Source: Paraburkholderia panacisoli
GTDB taxonomy: Bacteria > Pseudomonadota > Gammaproteobacteria > Burkholderiales > Burkholderiaceae
Length of the DNA: 64,000 bases
Assembly (NCBI RefSeq): GCF_008369935.1
Contig: NZ_VTUZ01000050.1
Span: 1 to 64,000, forward strand
Direction: 5' to 3'
Under the pieces are notes generated by a model. The model saw only the letters and a list, made by a program, of their open reading frames with translations, was not told the origin of the DNA and ran no database searches. Positions 54,923 to 63,908 of the stretch are shown piece by piece. The position numbers were made by a program, and so were the translations under genes. The stretch's first letter is position 1. Each line of letters starts with the position of its first letter.

Positions 54923-55914
54923 AGCCATATGCATTGGGGACATTCTCCGCGCAGGACGGTGTGCGGTTCGTTGGCTTTGTCATGAACGATCGCGTTGCGT
55001 CTCTGGAAGATCTCGCGGCGAAGCATGGCGACAGCATGCTTGCCAGTGCTTCCACTGTGCTTGAACTGCTCGAGAACTGGGATGCGAGCCGCGTGGCGCT
55101 TGAGCACCTTGCGAGCCGCATCCCGGTACAGGACGTCGACTGGCAAGAGCTTTCGGAGCTGCGCACGCATCCCGCAATCGACCTGCCACGTCAGATTTTC
55201 TGCACGGGCGCCAACTACCGCAAGCACGTCGTCGATCTGACGGTGGATGCCAAGGTCGGCCCCGAAGGGATGAATGACGCGCAACTGCGGCAGTGGGCAG
55301 AAAACATGCTCGATGAACGGGTCACGCGTGGTGAGCCCTATGCGTTCACCAAGCCTGTCTCCGCAGTTTCGGGAGCATTCGATCCGCTGGTACTGCCCGA
55401 CACAACGACCCAACCTGACTGGGAACTCGAGTTGGCCGTTGTCATCGGCCGCGGTGGCTACCAGATTTCGCGCGACAACGCGCTCGATCACGTAGCGGGC
55501 TACACCATCGTCAATGACATATCCGCCCGCGATCTGATTCCCCGAACCGACTACAAGATGCTGGGCACCGACTGGTTGCGCTCGAAGGGACAGCCAGGCT
55601 TTCTGCCGCTGGGCCCGTACTTCGTTCCGAGCGCGTTCGTGCCGGATCCGCATCGGATGAAGATGCGGCTGACCGTCTCGGGGCAGGTCATGCAGGACGA
55701 AACGACAGCCGACATGCTGTTCGGCATCGAGAGGCAGATCGAATACATTTCGCGGTACTCGCGCTTGCTGCCAGGCGACATCATCTGCACGGGGTCGCCA
55801 GCCGGCAATGGCACGCACTACAACCGCTTCCTGCGTGAGGGCGACGTGATGGAGGCAGAGATTGAAGGTCTGGGCCGTCAACGCCAGGTTTGCACGGGAG
55901 CACGGCATGGCTGA
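54919..55914 (+). CDS. Fumarylacetoacetate hydrolase (FAH) family protein, first copy
   Basis: A 331-residue FAH-fold protein with a GTG start after GGAGAAAAG. QIFCTGANYRKHVVDLTVDA, the metal site DWELELAVVIGRGGYQIS and YTIVNDISARDLIPRTDYKM are visible, with GDIICTGSPAGNGTHYNRFL at the end. The family hydrolyses or decarboxylates 2,4-diketo-type ring-cleavage products. It is coupled to the SBP-like gene before and the thioesterase after by overlapping ends. Confidence 0.9.
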   Translation: MKPYALGTFSAQDGVRFVGFVMNDRVASLEDLAAKHGDSMLASASTVLELLENWDASRVALEHLASRIPVQDVDWQELSELRTHPAIDLPRQIFCTGANYRKHVVDLTVDAKVGPEGMNDAQLRQWAENMLDERVTRGEPYAFTKPVSAVSGAFDPLVLPDTTTQPDWELELAVVIGRGGYQISRDNALDHVAGYTIVNDISARDLIPRTDYKMLGTDWLRSKGQPGFLPLGPYFVPSAFVPDPHRMKMRLTVSGQVMQDETTADMLFGIERQIEYISRYSRLLPGDIICTGSPAGNGTHYNRFLREGDVMEAEIEGLGRQRQVCTGARHG

Positions 55915-56392
55915 CATCTACGCAACGACTGATCGTGCAGCACAACCCGACAATCCGGATCGGGCCTTCATCGAGCAAGTCCTCACGGTCGGGCTGCGCG
56001 ATGTGCCGCTCGAGATGAACCCGGCATTGAGGTGGCTTGGGGCGACCCTGCTGGGCGGTGCCAACGGCGCATTGTCGATCGGCTTTGCTGCGCCCCGTGA
56101 GTCCCTGCAGGGCAACGGCGTGGTGTCGGGCGGCGCGCTTTCATCGATGCTCGATCTTGCCATGGCGCTCACGTTGCTCTCCAGACTTCCTCACGGCCGC
56201 ACCTGCGCCACCATCAGTCTCACGGTCAACATGCTCGAACCAGCGCATGCCGGCGCGTTCACCGTGGAAGCACGCGTGAAGCGGCTCGGCGGCCGTATAG
56301 CGTTCCTCGAGGCGGAGTTGTACGACGGAGCGGGGGCGCGCTGCGTTGCCAGTGCGACCGCGTCATTCGCCGTGTTCGACGTGCGCAACTGA
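55907..56392 (+). CDS. PaaI-family hotdog thioesterase
   Basis: A 161-residue hotdog protein overlapping the FAH stop by 8 bases. LQGNGVVSGGALSSMLDLAM is the catalytic helix region (Gly-x-x-x-Gly with Asp), and ATISLTVNMLEPAHAGAFTV the following strands. It probably releases a CoA or protects the CoA pool during ring breakdown; partners with BKACE, which also uses CoA esters. Confidence 0.82.
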   Translation: MADIYATTDRAAQPDNPDRAFIEQVLTVGLRDVPLEMNPALRWLGATLLGGANGALSIGFAAPRESLQGNGVVSGGALSSMLDLAMALTLLSRLPHGRTCATISLTVNMLEPAHAGAFTVEARVKRLGGRIAFLEAELYDGAGARCVASATASFAVFDVRN

Positions 56393-56506
56393 GCAGGTCA
56401 TTCCCGCGTCAGTCCCGTTTCCGCCGCATCTGTGCAATACGTCGTGAGCACGCGGTACACAGTGCCTCGCGGCTGTCATTGAGCGATATCCCTGGCCGTC
56501 CGCGCA

Positions 56507-56536
56507 TTGACAAAACGATACGTTCAGTTTCATTAT
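56507..56536 (+). promoter_or_regulatory. Promoter with ACGATACG operator in its spacer
   Basis: TTGACA (56507-56512), 18 bases, CATTAT (56531-56536). ACGATACG lies at 56515-56522 inside the spacer. The same design (TTGACA, 18-base spacer holding the motif) occurs at 53997-54026, so both operons should respond to one repressor. Confidence 0.6.
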
Positions 56537-56569
56537 AGATGCCAGTTAATCTGTCACATGGAGAACGAA

Positions 56570-57568
56570 ATGAAGCTGGGTCGGTTTGTGGTCGAAGGTC
56601 TGGATGGGCCGGTTCACCGCATCTGCATGGTGTTGCCGGAGCAGGGCCGCGTCATCGATCTGCGCGCGGCCGAGGCCCTGCGCTTGCAGGCGCAGGGCGC
56701 AACCCGCGAAGCCGCGTTGCGCTACGCGTCGGTGGTGTTTCCCGAAAGCATGTCGGCTGCCATCGCCCTCGGTCAACGCTTTCTCGACACCGCCGCCGAG
56801 GCGGCAGCGAAGTACGGTGACGACGCGTCGCTCGCGATGGACGGCCTGCACTGGGGCGCCGCCTGCGACCCGTCCGTCGTGCGTGACGGGCTGACGTTCT
56901 CGAAGCACATTCGACAGTTCCATGAGAGGATGAACATCAGCCCGACTCCGGCCCTTCTCGAAGTGCCCGGCTATTTCAAGGGCTCGCCGTGGACCGTCAT
57001 CGGCCACGAAGCCGAGGTGCAATGGCCGATGCGCTCCGAGCGTTTGGACTATGAGCTCGAACTCGGCTGGGTCGTCGGCCGGCAGGCGCACAACATCACG
57101 CCGGAGGTCGCCCGTTCCTATCTGTTTGGCGTGACCATCTTCAATGACTTCAGCGCGCGCGATCTGCAGGGCAACGAGTTTGCGATTGGCATGGGCCCCA
57201 CCAAAAGCAAGGACTTCGCTTACGGCATCGGTCCCTGGATCACCACTATCGATGAGTTTCCGCGGCTCGACAATATCCGCATGTCGGTGCGCGTGAACGG
57301 CGAGACGTGGGGCGAAGGCGATACGTCGGAGATGCTTTGGACACCGGAGGAACTGATCGCTTATGTCTCGCTGGGCGACCATGCACAGCCAGGTGATGTC
57401 ATCGGCTCCGGGACCATGGGCAATGGTTCGGCGCTGGAGCTTGGACGCAGCGTGAAGCCCGGCGACGTGATCGAACTCGACGTATCGGGTGTCGGTGTAT
57501 TGCGTAATCGCATCGCAAAGCGCGCGCAGGAAACCTGGTGGCCCGAGCGGCGCAGGCCGTTCATGTAA
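56570..57568 (+). CDS. Fumarylacetoacetate hydrolase (FAH) family protein, second copy
   Basis: A 332-residue FAH protein from the ATG at 56570, after GGAGAACGA; an ATG at 56558 is the alternative. DYELELGWVVGRQAHNITPE gives the metal ligands, FNDFSARDLQGNEFAIGMGP the next, and HAQPGDVIGSGTMGNGSALE the end. It is clearly diverged from the first FAH copy, so the two likely act on different intermediates, for example hydrolase and decarboxylase or isomerase steps. Confidence 0.9.
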   Translation: MKLGRFVVEGLDGPVHRICMVLPEQGRVIDLRAAEALRLQAQGATREAALRYASVVFPESMSAAIALGQRFLDTAAEAAAKYGDDASLAMDGLHWGAACDPSVVRDGLTFSKHIRQFHERMNISPTPALLEVPGYFKGSPWTVIGHEAEVQWPMRSERLDYELELGWVVGRQAHNITPEVARSYLFGVTIFNDFSARDLQGNEFAIGMGPTKSKDFAYGIGPWITTIDEFPRLDNIRMSVRVNGETWGEGDTSEMLWTPEELIAYVSLGDHAQPGDVIGSGTMGNGSALELGRSVKPGDVIELDVSGVGVLRNRIAKRAQETWWPERRRPFM

Positions 57569-57706
57569 GCCGTTCGCAGCGCAGAAAGGATTTCACGCCA
57601 TCGACATTACAATCGGCCGGACATGGAGAGACTGACGCATATCCGCAGTTTCAGCGGTGGTTGAAGCGATCCTTTCCGTCACTGAAATAAAGAGAGGAGA
57701 CTCAGA

Positions 57707-58816
57707 ATGAAAGGCAAACGCGTGCTGATCGTTGGTACCGGAATCGGTGGCGCGACGGCGGCTATCACACTCGCCCGGCAGGGGCTGAACGTTCACTGTA
57801 TCGATATCAAGCCCGAGCGGCCGACCGCGGGCGCCGGCATCTGTTTGCTGCACAACACGATGCGGGCACTCGAGGGAATCGGCCTCGCCAAACCCTGTCT
57901 GGAAAGCGGCATGCCGTTTGCCGTTTTCAAGGAGTTCGATGACGCAGGGCATCTGCTGCACACGCACCCGGCGCCTCCCAGTTGCGGCATCCGCAGGCCG
58001 GAGCTTGCCCGTATTCTTGAGACCGCAGCGCAGGAAAGCGGCGCAGTGCTCGAGAAGGGCGTCACGGTACAGGATCTGACCGAGCGGGGCGAGCGCGTCG
58101 ACGTTGAGTTCTCCGGCGGTCGCCAGGCTTCCTATGATCTGATCGTCGTCGCGGATGGCGTCTATTCAGGACTGCGAAAACGCGTCTTCGGTACGGGTTC
58201 CGAACCGCGCTTCGCCGGTCAAAGCGTGTGGCGCTTCAATGCACCGCGCCCTGCGGAAGCGGACGGATTCTGTCTCTACCGGACGGCCGCAGGCAAGGTG
58301 TTGGGTATTTTTCCGACCTCGCAGGAAAGCTGCTACATGTTCTACCTCGAAAGTAGCCGGGAGCCATTGCGGATCGCCGAAGATCGTTCGCATGTGCTGA
58401 TCCGCGAGCGCCTCGCCGAATTCGACGCACCCGCGATACGCGATGCGCTCGATCGGATCACCGAACCGTCGCAGGTCATTTTCCGTCCCCTGGACATTAC
58501 CTTGGTACCGGCTCCGTGGCATCGGGGGCGAGTGGTCCTGCTGGGGGATGCGGCGCACGCTCCGACGCCGCAGATGACGTCGGGCGCCGGCATGGCCGTG
58601 GAGGATGCCGTCGTGCTGGCGGAATGTCTGGCCAGCAGCAATTCCGTCGACGAGGCATTGGCGGGCTATGACAGCCGACGCTTCAGTCGGGTCAAAAGGA
58701 TCTACGACGCTTCGCTGCAGCTTTGCCTGAACGAGCAGGAAGACCCGGCGGGCAACAAGGACCGGTCGGCCGCCCTGTTGCTGGAGACCTACCGCTATCT
58801 GGGCGAGTCCATCTAG
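57707..58816 (+). CDS. FAD-dependent aromatic monooxygenase (salicylate-hydroxylase-like)
   Basis: A 369-residue group A flavoprotein hydroxylase. GTGIGGATAAITLARQGLNV is the FAD Rossmann motif, DLIVVADGVYSGLRKRVFG the DG-type motif and RVVLLGDAAHAPTPQMTSGA the GD motif. GAGGAGA precedes the ATG. It is somewhat shorter than typical salicylate hydroxylases. It probably hydroxylates the ring before extradiol cleavage by the VOC protein downstream. Confidence 0.88.
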   Translation: MKGKRVLIVGTGIGGATAAITLARQGLNVHCIDIKPERPTAGAGICLLHNTMRALEGIGLAKPCLESGMPFAVFKEFDDAGHLLHTHPAPPSCGIRRPELARILETAAQESGAVLEKGVTVQDLTERGERVDVEFSGGRQASYDLIVVADGVYSGLRKRVFGTGSEPRFAGQSVWRFNAPRPAEADGFCLYRTAAGKVLGIFPTSQESCYMFYLESSREPLRIAEDRSHVLIRERLAEFDAPAIRDALDRITEPSQVIFRPLDITLVPAPWHRGRVVLLGDAAHAPTPQMTSGAGMAVEDAVVLAECLASSNSVDEALAGYDSRRFSRVKRIYDASLQLCLNEQEDPAGNKDRSAALLLETYRYLGESI

Positions 58817-58938
58817 GCCTGGACGGCGGGGTCGCGCGCGGCACTGCCGGAACCTGTCCTGCGCGATTCGCGTCCGGGCTGCGTCAGTACGTTTCGGCGG
58901 CTGCATGCATGGTCCGGCCGGCACATAGACATACACCC

Positions 58939-58946
58939 CGTATCGT
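58939..58946 (+). promoter_or_regulatory. ACGATACG-type motif before the VOC gene
   Basis: CGTATCGT lies 38 bases before the VOC dioxygenase ATG, the same 8-mer as at 53913, 54010, 56515 and 42095. No good -35/-10 pair is visible around it. Confidence 0.45.
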
Positions 58947-58983
58947 ATTTCACGAGACCGCTTCATCAAACTGGATAACTACG

Positions 58984-59934
58984 ATGAAAATCCTGGGACC
59001 TGACACACTGGTTTTCGGAGTCGAAGACCTCGACAACTGCACACAGTTTCTCGTCGACTATGGACTGACACCGGCGGGCAATGGCAGATTTGAAGCCATC
59101 GATGGGACAGGCGTCGTCGTTCGCGCGAAAGACGACCCGTCGCTGCCGGCGTGGCCATTTCCAACATCGAACCAGTTGCGCAAGACCATTTACGGCGTGG
59201 CAGATCAGGCGACGCTCGATGAAATCGCGAGCGAACTGCGCAAAGACCGCGAGGTGAAAGTGCTGGCCGATGGCTCGCTCGAGTCCGTAGATGACATGGG
59301 TTTCGTGCTCGGCTTTCAGGTTACGGTAAGACGCGAGTCCGTGCTCCCGGCCGAATTGGTCAATGCGCCTGGCGACGCGCGACGTGGCGTGAATGTCACG
59401 GGTGCGCGCTCGGGTGGCGATGATGAGCCTCCGCGTCCCAGGACGCTGTCGCATGTCGTCTATTTCGTGCCGGATACGGAGAAGGCCGAGGCATTCTATG
59501 TAAAGCGGCTTCAATTCCGGCTGAGCGACAAGTTCATCGGAATGGGCCCGTTCCTGAGACCCGCCGGCACGCTCGATCACCACACGCTCTTCCTGATTCA
59601 GACACCACCGTTCATGCAGGGCTGCGAACATTTCACGTTCCACCTGGGCGGCCCCACGGAGGTAATGCGTGCCGGTAGCGCGTTCGCCGCCAAAGGGTAC
59701 GAATCGTATTGGGGGCCGGGCCGACACCAGTTTGGTTCCAACTGGTTCTGGTATTTCAACTCGCCGTTCGCATGTCACATCGAATACGACGCCGACATGG
59801 ACCTTCACGACGACTCGTGGGTGCCACGCGTCGCCCCCGCGCATGCCGATCTGGCGCAGGAGTTCCTGCTTCAATGGCGCGAGAAATGGGCGCCCGGTGG
59901 TCCGCGGCCATCCTCTGATCCAGGCCAGGCGTAA
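58984..59934 (+). CDS. Two-domain VOC extradiol-dioxygenase-like protein
   Basis: A 316-residue protein of two VOC modules. The N-terminal module (residues about 1-115: LGPDTLVFGVEDLDNCTQFL) lacks obvious metal ligands. The C-terminal module has the three: LSHVVYFVPDTEKAEAFY (His), HFTFHLGGPTEV (His) and ACHIEYDADMDL (Glu). This is the plan of 2,3-dihydroxybiphenyl-type dioxygenases. The chosen ATG follows a CGTATCGT motif; the long upstream frame overlaps the monooxygenase gene. It should cleave the catechol-like product. Confidence 0.85.
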   Translation: MKILGPDTLVFGVEDLDNCTQFLVDYGLTPAGNGRFEAIDGTGVVVRAKDDPSLPAWPFPTSNQLRKTIYGVADQATLDEIASELRKDREVKVLADGSLESVDDMGFVLGFQVTVRRESVLPAELVNAPGDARRGVNVTGARSGGDDEPPRPRTLSHVVYFVPDTEKAEAFYVKRLQFRLSDKFIGMGPFLRPAGTLDHHTLFLIQTPPFMQGCEHFTFHLGGPTEVMRAGSAFAAKGYESYWGPGRHQFGSNWFWYFNSPFACHIEYDADMDLHDDSWVPRVAPAHADLAQEFLLQWREKWAPGGPRPSSDPGQA

Positions 59935-59940
59935 TACGCG

Positions 59941-60342
59941 ATGGAGGGCACCGGTGGTTCCCGTTGGATCCGTCTTTGCGAGCTTAGCGCGCTCCCACTG
60001 GTGGGAGCGCGCGGTTTCGATCTTCGGGGGCAGGGCGTTGACGACATCTTCGTCATTCGCCAGCACGCACTGTTACGTGGCTACTGGAATTCATGCCCGC
60101 ACTGGCCTGGGGCGCCACTGCCATGGCGAAAGCACGCGTATCTCTGTCACGACATGAACTACATCGGGTGCCACGGACACGGTGCCAGATTCACGCTTGA
60201 TGAGGGGCTATGCGTGCTCGGCCCATGCGTTGGGCAGAGGCTTGAATCCGTTGCTTTGCGGATCGAAGACGGAACGTATCTCAGCGTACTCTGCGCGAGC
60301 GATGATGTCCGAACCCATGTCGGACTGGGAGACTCTTTGTGA
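59941..60342 (+). CDS. Rieske [2Fe-2S] ferredoxin-like protein
   Basis: A 133-residue stand-alone Rieske protein, 6 bases after the VOC stop. NSCPHWPGAPLPWRKHAYLC holds the first Cys-x-His pair, and YIGCHGHGARFTLDEGLCVL the second as Cys-x-x-His. No oxygenase subunit lies next to it, so it may reactivate the iron centre of the extradiol enzyme or serve a distant oxygenase. A strong palindrome (59987-60012) lies within the coding region. Confidence 0.82.
   Translation: MEGTGGSRWIRLCELSALPLVGARGFDLRGQGVDDIFVIRQHALLRGYWNSCPHWPGAPLPWRKHAYLCHDMNYIGCHGHGARFTLDEGLCVLGPCVGQRLESVALRIEDGTYLSVLCASDDVRTHVGLGDSL
59987..60012. repeat. Perfect 12-bp-arm palindrome inside the Rieske gene
   Basis: GCGCGCTCCCAC, TG, GTGGGAGCGCGC, starting 46 bases after the ATG. 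In mRNA it would form a very stable hairpin. Whether it has a role (attenuation, protein site) or is chance codon use is open. Confidence 0.7.
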
Positions 60343-60663
60343 CGATGAGGCAGGGCGGAGTGTGGGTAGGGTGATGGGTAGAAGGCGATCCGTAAGAGGG
60401 GGGGCAAACCTGGCGGGGGCATTCCGGCCGGCAGTGCGAGTCGGCTGCCTTCCGCCCAGTGGTGACATGGATTTTTGGGTAATTCGGATCCTTTTCATTT
60501 TAGTTGTGTGCCCCTCTGTCTCCCCCAAATCCCCGCAGGCATGACACAGGGTGGCGCGGTCGGGGAGTTGCGGAAGAACGCAGCGCCCGGCCGCGCAGCG
60601 CGCTCGATGCGAAGGCGCGGGTTCCTGGTGCCTCCCGTCACACAATGGTTTCGACGATTCGGC

Positions 60664-60854
60664 TAAGGATGACCGATGCCGTGGTCCATGAGCGCAATCC
60701 ACGTCGCGCGACCGATGAACGGATCAGCGAATTGAAGGAATCGATCCGTGTCAATGACATCAAACAGATGGTCACCGTCAGCCGACGCGCGAGAATGCGC
60801 GTTGGCCAGTCAGAATTCCTGTATTGCGATTTTCTGTACGTCGACTGCGGCTAG
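60664..60854 (+). pseudogene. ParB-like N-terminal relic
   Basis: The frame encodes LRMTDAVVHERNPRRATDER and ISELKESIRVNDIKQMVTVS, then a stop after RRARMRVGQSEFLYCDF. This resembles the ParB/Spo0J nuclease-like domain of ICE-type ParB proteins (Y-E-x-NPR, I-K-x-SIR-x-x-G-L, V-T-R). Only about 45 codons match. Bases 60343-60663 hold nothing I recognise. Confidence 0.45.
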
Positions 60855-61410
60855 CGTGATAGCCGAAGTCATAGCACACCGACGCCTATCCGGTTAGCGA
60901 TGAGCGAGCCGGTGCGGCTTATGAGACAGTTCGACATACATTCGGCCGGGAGCCGTCGCTCGACTCGATCATCGGTTGACCTTCTGGTGTCGGCTTCGCT
61001 CGGAAACCTGCCCGATGACATATCAGTGCTTTTCGGCCATAGTTGACGTTCAGGTGCCGCTGCCCGTGGGGCAGCTTCAAGGCACTGTCCTGCCGTTCCC
61101 ATCTCGGTATCCACGAATGTCAGATGCTGTTGTCAGCGAACGCGTACTCACGACCCCTCCCAGTCGTTCGGAGCTAATGCTCCGGTGTCCGTTGCGACCT
61201 CAGGACCGGACAGGCCGCCGATCGCGATCCTCGCCAATAATGCATGCCGAGACCGTTAAGCCGTTCGGTGGACCACACGCAAGCGTTCGACGAAGAACCG
61301 GCAGAGGTGGACACGGAAGCAGAAGCCTGGCGTTCGAGCGCAACTGCACTTGCACGGCCTGAGTGGACTGCGGGCAGTCGCGCAACGGCCTGCGTAACCT
61401 TTGAGGTGCG
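60855..61410. other. Stretch without a recognisable gene
   Basis: No supported gene on either strand; short frames only. It separates the ParB-like relic from the 3' end of the histidine-kinase gene. Confidence 0.45.
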
Positions 61411-62889
61411 TTATCTGGTGCCGCCGTCGGCCGGCGCGGCGCAAACCTCGCCGCAGACTTTTGCTTCGAGCGTGACCTTAGCTACCGGCGCGCTTACGGA
61501 CACTTTCGCAAGCGGCAGGCGCACCACGAATTCCGAACCCGTGCCAGTGCCTTCGGAGAAGGCCTCGACAGTGCCGCCATGGTCCGCAACGATCTCACGG
61601 ACCACCGACAACCCGAGCCCGAGACCATTGACACCCAGCGCACGACCTACGAGGCCGCGCGCATACGGCTTGAAGATCGCCGCGAGCTCGCGCGGCGCGA
61701 TGCCGACGCCACTGTCGCGCACGCTGATATAGCAGTAGCGCCCAGCGCGAGCCGCCATCACCGTGACGGTATCCGTTGCCGTGGAATATTTGAGCGCGTT
61801 CACCATCACGTTGACGAACACCTGCGTCAGCTTGCTGAAGTCGCCCTGCACCAGGAGTGACGCATCGCTTTCCGTCAGTTGAATAGGCGCATGCTCGGGG
61901 ACACCCGCTTCGGCCACCTGAATGCAATGCACGAGCAGATCGTCGACGTTGACGTGCGCCGGATGCGCCGTCCGCGTGTCCGCGGCGAGTCCCGGTGGCG
62001 CCTCGCCTTCAGGCTCCGGCGGGCTCGCACGCTGCGCATGGGCGGGCGCCATCAACTGCTGGGCCAACTGACCCAGCAGGTTTGCTTGCCGCGACAGCAG
62101 CAGTGCATACCGCGTGAGCTGATCGTCGTGGCCATACTGCGTATTCAGCAGACGGGCAAGCAGGCCGAGCGGCGTAATTGCATTGCGAATCTCATGGCCG
62201 ATCATCGGCCCGATAGCTGGTCGTTGACTTTCCTCGCCGGTCGGCTCGCTGACCGCGGAGACCTGCTGTCGCGCAACCGGTTCGGCCCGCCGGCCGACTT
62301 TCATGTTGGGCCGCTCCGCGGGTTCAGGAGGGGTCGGTGCGACCGTCGCATCGTGCAGGCGTTCGATTTCCCGGGTCTGAGCCGCGCGCAACTGCTGCAC
62401 GCAGTACGTGCATAAACCGATGATCGGACGCGCGGCGAGCTGCTGTTTCAGCGTCGCTTCATAGTCAACGAGAGCGGCCCAATCGGTGTTTTCGTTGCAG
62501 ACAGCGTCGCCCGCGACCCGCAGCCCTTCGAAGCCGCGCCCCAGCGCGTCGTTGATCGCCGCCGACCACAAGCTCACTGTGGCGCCGCCGTTGAAGCCTG
62601 CTTTAGGCGGTGCATACAGCTGCGCGCCATCGAGAATCTGCAACTGGCCGGAGTCAACGTATTCAGTGAGTGCGGGCGCCGCCCGCGTGAGCATATGGCG
62701 AGCTTTGTCCGGTCCCAGCAACGCCGGCGCGACCCATACGCCGGCTTCGCGATTGGCCAGTCCGGCGTGCAGGAATTTCGCCGTGACACTGAGTAATTCG
62801 CCTCGTGATTCGTAGAAGTGACACAGATGGGTGCCCCAGGAGATGGGGTCAAGCGAGGAAAAACCGCTTTTACGAGTTCCGGTGGTCAT
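61411..62889 (-). CDS. MEDS-domain sensor histidine kinase
   Basis: A 492-residue kinase from the ATG at 62889 (AGGGA upstream; an ATG at 62922 is possible). The N-terminal MEDS/DcmR-type sensor (SWGTHLCHFYESRGELLSVT, FLHAGLANREAGVWVAP, to about residue 165) is followed by a linker, the H-box IGHEIRNAITPLG, and HATPase_c (VFVNVMVNALKYS, SVRDSGVGIAPRELA, GLGLGLSVVREIVADHGGT). It appears soluble. No response-regulator gene lies within the window next to it. Confidence 0.88.
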   Translation of the reverse strand: MTTGTRKSGFSSLDPISWGTHLCHFYESRGELLSVTAKFLHAGLANREAGVWVAPALLGPDKARHMLTRAAPALTEYVDSGQLQILDGAQLYAPPKAGFNGGATVSLWSAAINDALGRGFEGLRVAGDAVCNENTDWAALVDYEATLKQQLAARPIIGLCTYCVQQLRAAQTREIERLHDATVAPTPPEPAERPNMKVGRRAEPVARQQVSAVSEPTGEESQRPAIGPMIGHEIRNAITPLGLLARLLNTQYGHDDQLTRYALLLSRQANLLGQLAQQLMAPAHAQRASPPEPEGEAPPGLAADTRTAHPAHVNVDDLLVHCIQVAEAGVPEHAPIQLTESDASLLVQGDFSKLTQVFVNVMVNALKYSTATDTVTVMAARAGRYCYISVRDSGVGIAPRELAAIFKPYARGLVGRALGVNGLGLGLSVVREIVADHGGTVEAFSEGTGTGSEFVVRLPLAKVSVSAPVAKVTLEAKVCGEVCAAPADGGTR

Positions 62890-63908
62890 CGTTTCCCTGA
62901 AAATACGTGGACCAAGAACCATCGCGCTAGTTGACGAAAGCGGTTGCGCGTTTGAAATGAATGTAACCGTACATGGCAGTCATATCCGGCAGTCGTGGAC
63001 TGAGGGCAGGGAAGCGGAACCGCCGCCGTCGATTGGTTATGCCGGAATCAACAGAAGAACAAAATAAGGGACGGGCTCTTTTGGAAGAATAGTGGTTTCC
63101 CCTAGCCGCTTCCTGGTGTTGAAAAAGTGCATTCGTAATACGCATGTAGTGGCGGTAATGGCGGCGTGTCGACCATCCACTTCGCTGGCCACGTCCAGGC
63201 AATATCTCCCCGGTGCTGCCAGTCCACGCGACAACAAACCCCAAAGGAATAGCCGCTCGGGGTGGCATGAAACGCCGTACGCTTGGCATGCTGCGATGCA
63301 TCCACTCACTTGGATATGAGTCGCCCGCGTCACATACTTTGACCTCAAGGGAACGCGGTCGGATAGCTATTCATGATCAGGACATATCGTGCAGTGCCAG
63401 AAGAGCGTCTGCATGCACAACGGCTGGCGAAACCTTAAATAGCCCTCAACCGAACCGTGTATACGTATGCTTTTCATTCTCCTATTAGAACGTCTCGACC
63501 GCTGGCTGCAAAATGCCCACGGGACCCGCTGTAATGAATACCTCGCAGCTTCGAAGGATATTGCCGAGCTTGAGCGCCGGATGACAGAGTGTGACGGTTA
63601 GCGCGGGTCGACGCCGGGCTTGGCCGCGTGCCGCCTGGTGCAATGCGCATCTACTTTCCCCGACGTTACATGGCCGCAATCGGCAGCCGGACTCTGCCCT
63701 TCGGCGATCGGTGGCAGTCGACCCCGCTCCTGTCGCACAGAACGACTTCTCGCAGGTCTGGTTTCAGATCGATCTGCAACGGCCGTCGAGGATGCGCGCC
63801 TGCACTGCGCGGCATTTAGACAACGCTTAAAATACCGCGTCATGGTTGGGCGGCGTTGGACCAACGCTGGCCTGGGTAGGCTCATACAAGCTAGCGGGCA
63901 GGGAGAGG
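62890..63908. other. About 1 kb without a supported gene
   Basis: Several short frames occur on both strands, none with a family signature or good ribosome site. The reverse part just above 62890 should hold the kinase promoter, and the region before 63909 that of the NUDIX gene (GGGAGAGG precedes its ATG). Confidence 0.45.

Noticed and set aside
56546..57382. A 278-codon reverse-strand frame
   Set aside because: Antisense to the second FAH gene, without family signature.
58966..60066. A 366-codon reverse-strand frame
   Set aside because: Antisense to the VOC and Rieske genes, both of which show metal-ligand motifs; the reverse product shows none.
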